From: Streptomyces longispororuber
GTDB taxonomy: Bacteria; Actinomycetota; Actinomycetes; Streptomycetales; Streptomycetaceae
DNA: 43,381 nucleotides
Reading direction: 5' to 3'
Assembly: GCF_024448165.1 (NCBI RefSeq)
Contig: NZ_JAMOLN010000066.1
Span: forward strand, 1 to 43,381
The notes under the pieces are model-generated. The model did no database searches. It was not told where the DNA came from and saw only the letters and a list, made by a program, of their open reading frames with translations. Both the position numbers and the translations under genes were made by a program. Below, in pieces: positions 34,711 to 42,310 of this stretch (the stretch's first letter is position 1; every line of letters starts with the position of its first letter).

Positions 34711-35601
34711 ATGAGCCTCAAGCGCAATCTGAACCGGGCCCTGTCCGCGGCCACGGGACTGGAGGTCCGCCGGGCCGGGAGCGCACCGCGGGTGACGCCG
34801 GCGCCGGTCACGACCCCGAAACCCGTGAAGCGGCCGGCCCCCGAGTACCGATGTACCGACGACCCGGCGACCGACCGGCTGCTGCGCGGGCCCGTCTTCA
34901 TCATGTCCCCGGTGCGCTCGGGCTCGACGCTGCTGCGGATGCTGCTGAACGCGCACTCCCGGCTGCACGCGCCGCACGAGCTGCACATCCGCCGCCTTGA
35001 GGTCGGCTACGGCAGCAAGCTGTCGGAGCGGGCCATGGACGCCCTCGACCTGAGCCGCGGCGATCTGGAGCACCTGCTGTGGGACCGGGTCCTGCACCGG
35101 GAGCTGGTGCGGTCCGGCAAGGACGTCGTCGTCGAGAAGACGCCCAGCAACGCCTTCGTCTACCGGCGCATCCGGGACTGCTGGCCGGACGCCCGGTTCG
35201 TCTTCCTGCTGCGGCACCCCGTCTCCATCGCCCGGTCCTGGCACGAGGGCGATCCGGAGAAGCGGACCTACGAGGAGGCGTGCGCCGACGCGCTGCGCTA
35301 CATGACGGCCGTGGACCACGCCCGCAAGGGGATCACCGGCGGCCACACCCTGCGCTACGAGGAGCTCACCACCGACCCCCAGGGGCGGCTGCGCGCGCTG
35401 TGCGCCTTCCTCGGCGTCGACTTCGAACCGTCGATGCTCGCGTACGGCGAGCGGGACGCGACGCAGCTCCAGAAGGGTCTCGGCGACTGGCGCGACAAGA
35501 TCCGCACGGGCAGCGTGCAGGCGGGCCGCCCGCTGCCGGAGGACGACGAGGTGCCCGAGGTCCTGCGGCCCATCAGCAAGGCTTGGGGGTACCTCAAGTG
35601 A
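34711..35601 (+). CDS. PAPS-dependent sulfotransferase
   Basis: Cytosolic sulfotransferase of 296 residues that should transfer sulfate from 3'-phosphoadenylyl sulfate to a hydroxyl or amino group. A basic N-terminal tail (about 1-45) precedes the P-loop-like 5'-phosphosulfate loop SPVRSGSTLLRMLL (66-79). The 3'-phosphate-binding RFVFLLRHPVSIARSW (162-177) follows. YEELTTDPQGRLRALCAFLGVDF is also typical of bacterial Sulfotransfer_1/3 proteins. It is the first gene of a tightly overlapping set that ends with the PAPS-forming enzymes, so it is probably the main consumer of that PAPS. A GT4 glycosyltransferase in the same set points to a sugar acceptor. No ribosome site is evident before the ATG. 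Confidence 0.9.
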   Translation: MSLKRNLNRALSAATGLEVRRAGSAPRVTPAPVTTPKPVKRPAPEYRCTDDPATDRLLRGPVFIMSPVRSGSTLLRMLLNAHSRLHAPHELHIRRLEVGYGSKLSERAMDALDLSRGDLEHLLWDRVLHRELVRSGKDVVVEKTPSNAFVYRRIRDCWPDARFVFLLRHPVSIARSWHEGDPEKRTYEEACADALRYMTAVDHARKGITGGHTLRYEELTTDPQGRLRALCAFLGVDFEPSMLAYGERDATQLQKGLGDWRDKIRTGSVQAGRPLPEDDEVPEVLRPISKAWGYLK

Positions 35602-36011
35602 AGCCGCAGGCCGAGGTCGAGCAGGTGTGGCCGCGGGACGGGCGGATCCGGGTCGTCGGACGGCTGCACGGCGTGCCGCCGGACGCCGGGTCGCGCTGGC
35701 GGCTCCAGCTCACCCGCCGCTCGCGCACGGACCACGTCCTGCGGTACGACGCGGACCTGGACGGCGCGCGGTTCGCGTGCGGCTGGGACGTGGGCGGTCT
35801 CGCCGCGTACGACGGGTTCGGCGCGGCCGACCAGTGGGACCTCCATCTCACGGACGGGGCACGGACGTTGCGGGTCGGGCGCAAGCTCGACGACATCCGC
35901 GGCAAGAAGGCCGTCATGGTCTACCCGGAACAGCGGGTGCCGGGCGCGGACTTCGGCGTACGGCCGTACTTCACGGTCGAGGACAACCTGTCGCTGGAGT
36001 GCCGCTCGTGA
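35598..36011 (+). CDS. Uncharacterised 137-aa protein of the sulfation cassette
   Basis: I cannot assign a function. The 137-residue product is rich in beta-forming residues and has no signal peptide or membrane helix. Segments such as RWRLQLTRRSRTDHVLRYDADLDG, split by loops and ending with GVRPYFTVEDNLSLECR, resemble, from memory, a beta-sandwich module attached to some actinobacterial teichoic-acid polymerases and glycosyltransferases. Here it stands alone. The GTG start overlaps the sulfotransferase stop by 4 nt, with GGGGG 8 nt upstream. Its own stop overlaps the next gene by 4 nt. The tight coupling suggests it works with the sulfotransferase or glycosyltransferase, perhaps in binding the glycan acceptor. 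Confidence 0.82.
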   Translation: MKPQAEVEQVWPRDGRIRVVGRLHGVPPDAGSRWRLQLTRRSRTDHVLRYDADLDGARFACGWDVGGLAAYDGFGAADQWDLHLTDGARTLRVGRKLDDIRGKKAVMVYPEQRVPGADFGVRPYFTVEDNLSLECRS

Positions 36012-37237
36012 ACCACCCCAGGATCAGGTATCTGCTGCTGCACGCCTACGGGCGCGGCGGCACCATCCGCACCGTCTTCAACCAGGCCAACTCCCTCGCC
36101 GCCGCGGGCTGGGACGTCGAGATCGTCAGTGCCGTGCGGCGCCGTGACGACGTGCAGTTCCCGCTGGACGACCGGGTGCCCGTGACGACCGTCGTCGACC
36201 TGCGCGAGGGCGTCGCCGCGCCCCGCGAGCGCGGGCTCGCCGGCCGGTGGCGGGCCCGGCGCCGGGACCGGCTGAGCGAGGCGCCCGCGCGGGAGGTACC
36301 GCGCGGCGAGTTCGGCCACCGGTACTTCGACCGGCGCCTCGAACTGGCCCTCGGCGCGTACCTGCGGTCGCTCACGGACGGGGTGCTCGTCACCACCCGG
36401 CCCGCCCTGAACTTCCTCGCCGCCGCGCACGCCACGCACGGCGTGGTGCGGGTGGCGCAGGAGCACATGAACCACGGGACGCACCGCCCCGACGTGCAGC
36501 GGCGCATCGTCGAGACGTACCCGCGCTTCGACGCGGTCGCCGTGCTGACCGAGCGGGACCGCGTCGAGTACGCGCGGCTGCTGCCCGGCACGCGCGTCGT
36601 GCGCATCCCCAACGCCGTGCACTCGCTCGACCAGGTTCCCGCGCACCACGACGCGAAGATCGTGGTCGCGGCCGGCCGGCTGTTCCCGCAGAAGGGCTTC
36701 GACCTGCTGATCCCGGCGTGGGCGAAGCTCGTCGAGGCGTACCCCGACTGGCAGTTGCGGATCTACGGCAGCGGCGAGAAGAAGGCCCAGCTGCGTGCCC
36801 TCATCGAGGAGCACCACCTCTACAACCATGTGCTCCTGATGGGCCACACCGACCGGCTCGACGACGAGCTCGCCAAGTCCTCGGTGTACGTGCTGAGTTC
36901 ACGCTTCGAGGGGCTGCCGATGGTGATGATCGAGGCGATGAGCCACGCACTGCCGGTGGTCTCCTTCGACTGTCCCACGGGCCCCGCCGACGTGCTCACG
37001 CACGGCGTGGACGGGCTGCTCGTGCCGGAGCAGGACCCGGACGCCCTCGCCGACGCGCTCGGCCGCCTCATGGGCGACCGCGACCTGCGCGCACAGATGG
37101 GCACGGCGGCCCTGCTCACGGCCGCGGCCTACGGCCCCGACGCGGTGCACCCGCGCTGGGAGGCCCTCTTCTCCGATCTGACGACCCCCGATGGCACACG
37201 GCGCGGCACCGGCGCCCCGGAAGGACTTCACGTATGA
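36008..37237 (+). CDS. GT4-family glycosyltransferase
   Basis: GT-B fold retaining glycosyltransferase of family GT4, 409 residues. The N-terminal half begins LLLHAYGRGGTIRTVFNQANSLA, the acceptor-side Rossmann fold with the Gly-rich loop. The C-terminal half has VVAAGRLFPQKGFDLLIPAW, the nucleotide-sugar-binding start, and SSRFEGLPMVMIEAM, the E-x7-E signature. No membrane segments are visible, so it acts in the cytosol or at the inner membrane face. The GTG start overlaps the preceding gene by 4 nt (GTGA), and its stop overlaps cysC by 4 nt (ATGA). The sugar and acceptor are unknown; the setting suggests a glycan that is later sulfated. Confidence 0.92.
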   Translation: MNHPRIRYLLLHAYGRGGTIRTVFNQANSLAAAGWDVEIVSAVRRRDDVQFPLDDRVPVTTVVDLREGVAAPRERGLAGRWRARRRDRLSEAPAREVPRGEFGHRYFDRRLELALGAYLRSLTDGVLVTTRPALNFLAAAHATHGVVRVAQEHMNHGTHRPDVQRRIVETYPRFDAVAVLTERDRVEYARLLPGTRVVRIPNAVHSLDQVPAHHDAKIVVAAGRLFPQKGFDLLIPAWAKLVEAYPDWQLRIYGSGEKKAQLRALIEEHHLYNHVLLMGHTDRLDDELAKSSVYVLSSRFEGLPMVMIEAMSHALPVVSFDCPTGPADVLTHGVDGLLVPEQDPDALADALGRLMGDRDLRAQMGTAALLTAAAYGPDAVHPRWEALFSDLTTPDGTRRGTGAPEGLHV

Positions 37238-37806
37238 CTACGGCCAACCCGGCCCGCACCCCAGGAGCCCGCGCCCAGGGAGCCACGATCTGGCTCACCG
37301 GTCTGCCGAGCTCCGGCAAGACCACCGTGGCGCGCGCCCTCGCCGGACGCCTGCGCACGGAGGGGCACCGCGTCGAGGTGCTCGACGGCGACGAGATCCG
37401 CCGCTTCCTGTCGGCGGGCCTCGGCTTCAGCCGCGCGGACCGCCACACGAACGTGCAGCGCATCGGCCTGGTCGCGGAGATCCTCGCGCGCAACGGCATC
37501 CTCGCCGTCGTGCCCGTCATCGCGCCGTACGCCGACAGCCGCGAGGCCGTCCGCAAACGGCACGCGGCGAGCGGCACCCCGTACCTGGAGGTGCACGTGG
37601 CGACGCCGGTCGAGGTGTGCAGCGAGCGCGACGTGAAGGGTCTGTACGCCCGGCAGGCCGCCGGTCAGCTCAAGGGGCTCACCGGGGTCGACGACCCGTA
37701 CGAGCCGCCGGCCGACCCGGACCTGTTCCTGGAGACGCAGCACCAGACGCCGGCCGAGTCGGCGGGCTCGGTGCACGCGGTGCTGACGGCGAGGGGGCTG
37801 CTGTGA
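37234..37806 (+). CDS. cysC: Adenylyl-sulfate (APS) kinase
   Basis: Phosphorylates adenylyl sulfate to PAPS, the sulfate donor. The 190 residues match the stand-alone kinase. Walker A is GLPSSGKT (23-30), followed by LDGDEIRRFLSAGLGFSRADR (APS and Mg binding) and VAEILARNGILAVV. The loop that reads ISP in E. coli CysC is IAPYADSRE here, so the Ser phosphorylated in that enzyme is replaced by Ala. The ATG has GGAAGGA 8 nt upstream, and both ends overlap neighbours by 4 nt. No PAPS reductase (cysH) lies in the window, so the PAPS made here is more likely used for sulfation than for cysteine synthesis. Confidence 0.95.
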   Translation: MTTANPARTPGARAQGATIWLTGLPSSGKTTVARALAGRLRTEGHRVEVLDGDEIRRFLSAGLGFSRADRHTNVQRIGLVAEILARNGILAVVPVIAPYADSREAVRKRHAASGTPYLEVHVATPVEVCSERDVKGLYARQAAGQLKGLTGVDDPYEPPADPDLFLETQHQTPAESAGSVHAVLTARGLL

Positions 37807-38720
37807 CGACGACCGCCGAAACCCCTTACGGACTGGGCCACCTGGACGCCCTGGAGTCGGAGGCGGTGCACATCTTCCGCGAGGTGGCGGGCGAGTTCGA
37901 GCGGCCGGTGATCCTGTTCTCCGGCGGCAAGGACTCGATCCTCATGCTGCACCTGGCGCTGAAGGCGTTCACGCCGGCGCCGGTGCCGTTCCCGCTGCTG
38001 CACGTCGACACCGGGCACAACTTCCCCGAAGTCATCGCGTACCGGGACCGTGCGGTGGCGGCCCATGGGCTCACGCTCCATGTGGCCTCCGTACAGGAGT
38101 ACATCGACCGGGGTGTGCTGCGCGAACGTCCGGACGGGACCCGCAATCCGCTCCAGACCGTGCCGCTGACGGAGGCCATCCAGCACGAGCGCTTCGACGC
38201 CGTGTTCGGCGGCGGGCGCCGCGACGAGGAGAAGGCCCGCGCCAAGGAACGCGTCTTCTCCCTGCGCGACGAGTTCTCCCAGTGGGACCCGCGCCGCCAG
38301 CGCCCCGAACTGTGGCAGCTCTACAACGGCCGCCACGCGCCCGGCGAGCACGTCCGCGTCTTCCCGCTCTCCAACTGGACCGAGCTGGACGTCTGGCAGT
38401 ACATCGCCCGCGAGAACATCGAGCTGCCCGAGATCTACTTCGCCCACCGGCGCGAGGTGTTCGACCGGGGCGGCATGTGGCTGACCGCCGGCGACTGGGG
38501 CGGGCCGAAGGACGACGAGACGGTCGAGAAGCGGCAGGTCCGCTACCGCACCGTCGGCGACATGTCCTGCACCGGCGCCGTCGACTCCGACGCCGGGACG
38601 CTCGACCAGGTCATCGCCGAGATCACCGCGTCCCGCCTCACCGAACGCGGCGCCACCCGCGCCGACGACAAGCTGTCCGAGGCGGCGATGGAAGACCGCA
38701 AGCGCGAAGGGTACTTCTAG
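37803..38720 (+). CDS. cysD: Sulfate adenylyltransferase subunit 2
   Basis: Catalytic ATP-sulfurylase subunit that forms adenylyl sulfate from ATP and sulfate, working with the GTPase CysN. The 305-residue protein has the PP-loop SGGKDS (40-45), HVDTGHNFPEVIAYRD, FGGGRRDEEKARAKER and the C-terminal RYRTVGDMSCTGAVDS, all normal for CysD. The GTG start overlaps the cysC stop by 4 nt (GTGA). cysN starts 2 nt after its TAG stop. It supplies APS to the adjacent CysC and is probably expressed with the sulfotransferase and glycosyltransferase as one unit. Confidence 0.96.
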   Translation: MTTTAETPYGLGHLDALESEAVHIFREVAGEFERPVILFSGGKDSILMLHLALKAFTPAPVPFPLLHVDTGHNFPEVIAYRDRAVAAHGLTLHVASVQEYIDRGVLRERPDGTRNPLQTVPLTEAIQHERFDAVFGGGRRDEEKARAKERVFSLRDEFSQWDPRRQRPELWQLYNGRHAPGEHVRVFPLSNWTELDVWQYIARENIELPEIYFAHRREVFDRGGMWLTAGDWGGPKDDETVEKRQVRYRTVGDMSCTGAVDSDAGTLDQVIAEITASRLTERGATRADDKLSEAAMEDRKREGYF

Positions 38721-38722
38721 TC

Positions 38723-39919
38723 ATGTCTGCTGTTGCCACGGAAGTCGGCACGCTGCGCCTGGCCACGGCCGGTTCGGTCGACGACGGCAAGTCCACGCTG
38801 GTGGGCCGTCTGCTGCACGACTCCAAGTCGGTCCTCGCCGACCAGCTGGAGTCGATCTCCCGCACCGGCACGCCCGACCTCGCGCTCCTCACGGACGGGC
38901 TGCGGGCCGAACGCGAGCAGGGCATCACCATCGACGTCGCCCACCGCTACTTCGCCACGCCCCGGCGCCGGTTCATCCTCGCGGACACCCCGGGCCACGT
39001 GCAGTACACCCGCAACATGGTCACCGGCGCGTCCACCGCCGAACTCACGATCATCCTGGTCGACGCGCGCAACGGCGTCGTCGAGCAGACCCGCCGGCAC
39101 GCGGCCATCGCGGCGCTGCTGCGGGTGCCGCATGTGGTGCTGGCCGTGAACAAGATGGATCTCGTCGGCTACGAGGAGTCCGCCTTCGCGGCGATCGCCG
39201 CGCAATTCGACGCCCTGGCCGCCGAGTTGGGCATCACCCGGGTCACGGCGGTGCCGGTCTCGGCGCTCGCCGGAGACAACGTCGTCGAGCCGTCGGCGCG
39301 CATGGACTGGTACGGCGGGCCGACGGTCCTGGAGCACCTGGAGACGGTCGAGGTGGCGGCCGAGTCGCCGGACGCGCCCGCCCGCCTCCCCGTCCAGTAC
39401 GTCATCCGGCACGACGGAATCCGCTACTACGCGGGCCAGTTGGTGTCCGGGACGCTCCGGGTCGGCGACGCCGTCACCGTGCACCCGTCGGGGCGTACGT
39501 CGACGGTGACGGCGCTCGACGTCCTGGGTGCGGCCGTCGACGTGGCGCCCGCCGGGGCGTCGCTCACGGTACGGCTCGCCGACGAACTCGACGTAGCGCG
39601 CGGCGACTTGATCGCCCCGGACGAGCGGGCGCCCACGGCCACGCGGGATCTGCGGGGCGCCGTGTGCCACCTCGCCGACCGGCCGCTGGTGGTCGGGCAG
39701 CGGGTTCTGGTGCGGCACACCACGCGTACGGTGCGGGCGGTCGTCCGGTCGCTGGGCCCCGCGGAGCGGCTGACCGCGAACGATCTCGGGGAGGCCGTGC
39801 TGCGCACGGCTGAGCCGGTTGTCGTCGACGACTATGCGGCGATTCGGCGGACCGGGGCGTTCCTGCTGGTCGACCCGGTCGACGGGATGACGCTGACGGC
39901 CGGGATGGCGGTCTGTTAG
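38723..39919 (+). CDS. cysN: Sulfate adenylyltransferase subunit 1 (GTPase)
   Basis: GTPase that drives APS formation by CysD. The 398 residues are shorter than the 475 of E. coli CysN. The G-domain is complete: G1 GSVDDGKST (17-25), the G2 stretch REQGITIDVAHRYF, G3 DTPGH, and G4 NKMD. Two beta-barrel domains of the EF-Tu type follow, from about residue 215, and end at FLLVDPVDGMTLTAGMAV. The shortening affects the region after the G-domain and the very C-terminus. No CysC domain is fused, which fits the separate cysC in the cassette. The ATG lies 2 nt past the cysD stop. A strong terminator follows, which ends the cassette. Confidence 0.95.
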   Translation: MSAVATEVGTLRLATAGSVDDGKSTLVGRLLHDSKSVLADQLESISRTGTPDLALLTDGLRAEREQGITIDVAHRYFATPRRRFILADTPGHVQYTRNMVTGASTAELTIILVDARNGVVEQTRRHAAIAALLRVPHVVLAVNKMDLVGYEESAFAAIAAQFDALAAELGITRVTAVPVSALAGDNVVEPSARMDWYGGPTVLEHLETVEVAAESPDAPARLPVQYVIRHDGIRYYAGQLVSGTLRVGDAVTVHPSGRTSTVTALDVLGAAVDVAPAGASLTVRLADELDVARGDLIAPDERAPTATRDLRGAVCHLADRPLVVGQRVLVRHTTRTVRAVVRSLGPAERLTANDLGEAVLRTAEPVVVDDYAAIRRTGAFLLVDPVDGMTLTAGMAVC

Positions 39920-39941
39920 GCGCGACGGCGTGGGGGCGGCT

Positions 39942-39985
39942 CGCGCAGTTCCCCGCGCCCCGTCAGGGGCGCGGGGAACTGCGCG
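39942..39985. terminator. 20-bp bidirectional terminator of a repeated Streptomyces type
   Basis: Perfect 20-bp stem (39942-39961 with 39966-39985) with a GTCA loop between convergent cysN and the monooxygenase gene. The stem sequence, which starts CGCGCAGTTCCCCGCG, is one I recall as recurring between genes in many Streptomyces genomes. Confidence 0.85.
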
Positions 39986-40022
39986 ACCAGCCCCCGCCGG
40001 ACCCGCAGACGCCCACGCCCCC

Positions 40023-42305
40023 TCAACCCGGCAGGACCAACCTCGGCTTCGGTGCGTCCAGGCGGCCGGTCTGGGGGCGGCGGCTGCCGGCCAGATACGG
40101 ATCCGGCCACACCACACCCGGCCCCGAATACCCTTGCTCCGCCGCCGCGTGCAACGTCCAGTGCGGGTCGTACAGATGCGGCCGCGCCAACGCACACAGA
40201 TCCGTACGCCCCGCCAGGACGAGCGAGTTGACGTCGTCCCACGACGAGATCGCGCCGACCGAGATGACCGGAACCCCGGCCTCGTGCCGGATCCGGTCCG
40301 CGTACGGCACCTGGTAGGAGCGCCCGTACGCGGGCCTCTCCTCCGCCACCACCTGCCCGGTCGACACATCGATCGCGTCCGCACCGTGCGCGGCGAAGGC
40401 ACGCGCGACGACCACCGCGTCCTCCGCGGTCGTCCCGCCCTCGGCCCAGTCGGTCGCGGAGATGCGGACGGTCATGGGCCGGTCGTCCGGCCACACACCG
40501 CGCACCGCGTCGAAGACCTCCAGCGGGAACCGCAGCCGGTTCTCCAGCGACCCTCCGTAGGCGTCCGTCCGCCGGTTCGTCAGCGGCGAGAGGAAGCCGG
40601 ACAGCAAATAGCCGTGCGCGCAGTGCAGTTCGAGCAGGTCGAAGCCGGAGCGCGCCGCCCGCCACGCGGCGGACGTGAACTGTTCCTTGATCTCCTCCAG
40701 TTGAGCGGGCGTCAGCTCGGCCGGTGTCTGGCTGTCCGCCTTGTACGGGAGCGGGGAGGCGGCCACCAGTGGCCAGTTGGCCTCGGGGTCGGGCAGCGGT
40801 TCGTCGATGCCCTCCCACATCAGCCGGGTCGAGCCCTTGCGGCCCGAGTGGCCGAGCTGCAGCCCGATCGCCGCACCGGGTGCGCGGGTGTGCACGAACT
40901 CGGTGATCCGGCGCCAGGCGGCGGCCTGTTCGGGGGTGTAGAGACCGGCGCAGCCCGGGGTGATGCGCCCCTCGGGGCTGACGCAGACCATCTCCGTCAT
41001 GACCAGCCCGGCGCCGCCCATGGCCCGCGCCCCGAGATGGACCAGGTGGAAGTCGCCCGGCACCCCGTCCACCGCCGAGTACATGTCCATCGGCGAGACG
41101 ACGACCCGGTTGCGCAGCCGCAGCCCGCCCAGTCGGAACGGCGTGAACATGGGCGGCGTGCCCTCCGGGCAGCCGAACTCCCGCTCCACCGACTCCGTGA
41201 ACCGCGCGTCGCGCAGCCGCAGGTTGTCGTGCGTGACCCGGCGCGAGCGCGTCAGCAGGTTGAACGCGAACTGCCGCGGCGGCTGGTCCAGGTAGCGGCC
41301 GAGCTCCTCGAACCAGGCGAGGCTGGCCCGTGCGGCGCGCTGCGTGGAGGCGACGACGGGCCGTCGCTCGGCCTCGTACGCCTTCAGCGCCGCGCCGGTC
41401 GTGGGGTTCTCGTGCAGGCAGGCGGCGAGCGCGAGCGCGTCCTCCACGGCGAGTTTGGTGCCGGAGCCGATGGAGAAGTGCGCGGTGTGCGCGGCGTCCC
41501 CGATGAGCACGCAGTTTCCGTGCGACCAGCGGTCGTTGACGACGGTGCGGAAGGTGAGCCAGGAGGAGTTGTTGGACTTCAGGGCGCGGCCGCCGAGCGC
41601 CTCCGCGAAGACCTTGGCGCTGTGCTCGACCGACTCGCGCACGTCCATGTCGGCGAAGCCCGCCGCCTGCCACACCTCCTCGCGCATCTCGACGATGACG
41701 GTCGACTCGTGGTCGCTGAACGGGTAGCCGTGCAGCTGCATCACGCCGTGCTCGGTCTCGGCGATCTCGAAGCGGAACGCGTCGAAGGCGAAGTCGGCGG
41801 CGAGCCAGATGTAGCGGTTGCGGTGCTCCTCGACGCGCGGGCGGAACGCGTCGGCGTACGCCTCGCGGGTGCGGCTGCGCACGCCGTCGGCGGCGACCAC
41901 CAGGTCGTACGCCGCGCAGAGCTCGGCGGCCGGGGGCGCCTCCGTGCGGAACCGGAGCTCGACACCGAGCTGGCGGCAGCGGCCCTGCAGTATCTCCAGG
42001 AGGCGGCGGCGGCCGAGGGCGGCGAAGCCGTGGCCGCCGGAGGTGTGCCGGGTGCCGCGGTGCACGATGTCGATGTCGTCCCAGCGCACGAACTCGTCCT
42101 GCAACGCCGCGTACACGACCGGGTCCGCGTGCTCGATGCCGCCGAGCGTCTCGTCGGAGAGGACGACGCCGAAGCCGAAGGTGTCGTGCGGGGCGTTCCG
42201 CTCCCACACGGTGATCTCGCGCTCCGGGTCGAGCCGCTTGAGCAGGGCGGCCGCGTACAGGCCGCCGGGGCCACCGCCGATGACGGCGATCCGCTGCGGG
42301 CGCAC
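40023..42305 (-). CDS. Bifunctional aryl-CoA monooxygenase/reductase (2-aminobenzoyl-CoA or salicylyl-CoA type)
   Basis: Fusion of an FAD-dependent hydroxylase and an Old-Yellow-Enzyme-type FMN reductase, 760 residues. The first half (about 1-370) starts RIAVIGGGPGGLYAALLKR-like Rossmann sequence (GxGxxG at 9-14) and has the second FAD motif LIGDAAHTAHFSIGSGTKLA. The second half (about 385-760) has PMDMYSAVDGVPGDFHLVHLGARA, a HSGRKGS segment and a GFDLLELHCAHGYLLSGFLSP-like barrel strand typical of OYEs. The architecture is that of 2-aminobenzoyl-CoA monooxygenase/reductase and of enzymes annotated salicylyl-CoA 5-hydroxylase. The GTG at 42305 is chosen because GGGGAGG lies 8 nt upstream; the frame extends to 42326. 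It is 5 nt downstream of the enoyl-CoA hydratase gene and forms an operon with it. Confidence 0.9.
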   Translation of the reverse strand: MRPQRIAVIGGGPGGLYAAALLKRLDPEREITVWERNAPHDTFGFGVVLSDETLGGIEHADPVVYAALQDEFVRWDDIDIVHRGTRHTSGGHGFAALGRRRLLEILQGRCRQLGVELRFRTEAPPAAELCAAYDLVVAADGVRSRTREAYADAFRPRVEEHRNRYIWLAADFAFDAFRFEIAETEHGVMQLHGYPFSDHESTVIVEMREEVWQAAGFADMDVRESVEHSAKVFAEALGGRALKSNNSSWLTFRTVVNDRWSHGNCVLIGDAAHTAHFSIGSGTKLAVEDALALAACLHENPTTGAALKAYEAERRPVVASTQRAARASLAWFEELGRYLDQPPRQFAFNLLTRSRRVTHDNLRLRDARFTESVEREFGCPEGTPPMFTPFRLGGLRLRNRVVVSPMDMYSAVDGVPGDFHLVHLGARAMGGAGLVMTEMVCVSPEGRITPGCAGLYTPEQAAAWRRITEFVHTRAPGAAIGLQLGHSGRKGSTRLMWEGIDEPLPDPEANWPLVAASPLPYKADSQTPAELTPAQLEEIKEQFTSAAWRAARSGFDLLELHCAHGYLLSGFLSPLTNRRTDAYGGSLENRLRFPLEVFDAVRGVWPDDRPMTVRISATDWAEGGTTAEDAVVVARAFAAHGADAIDVSTGQVVAEERPAYGRSYQVPYADRIRHEAGVPVISVGAISSWDDVNSLVLAGRTDLCALARPHLYDPHWTLHAAAEQGYSGPGVVWPDPYLAGSRRPQTGRLDAPKPRLVLPG

Positions 42306-42310
42306 CGCGG

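Noticed and set aside
34711..39919. Ordinary assimilatory sulfate operon
   Set aside because: No PAPS/APS reductase, sulfite reductase or sulfate transporter is present, and a sulfotransferase and glycosyltransferase are coupled to cysCDN.
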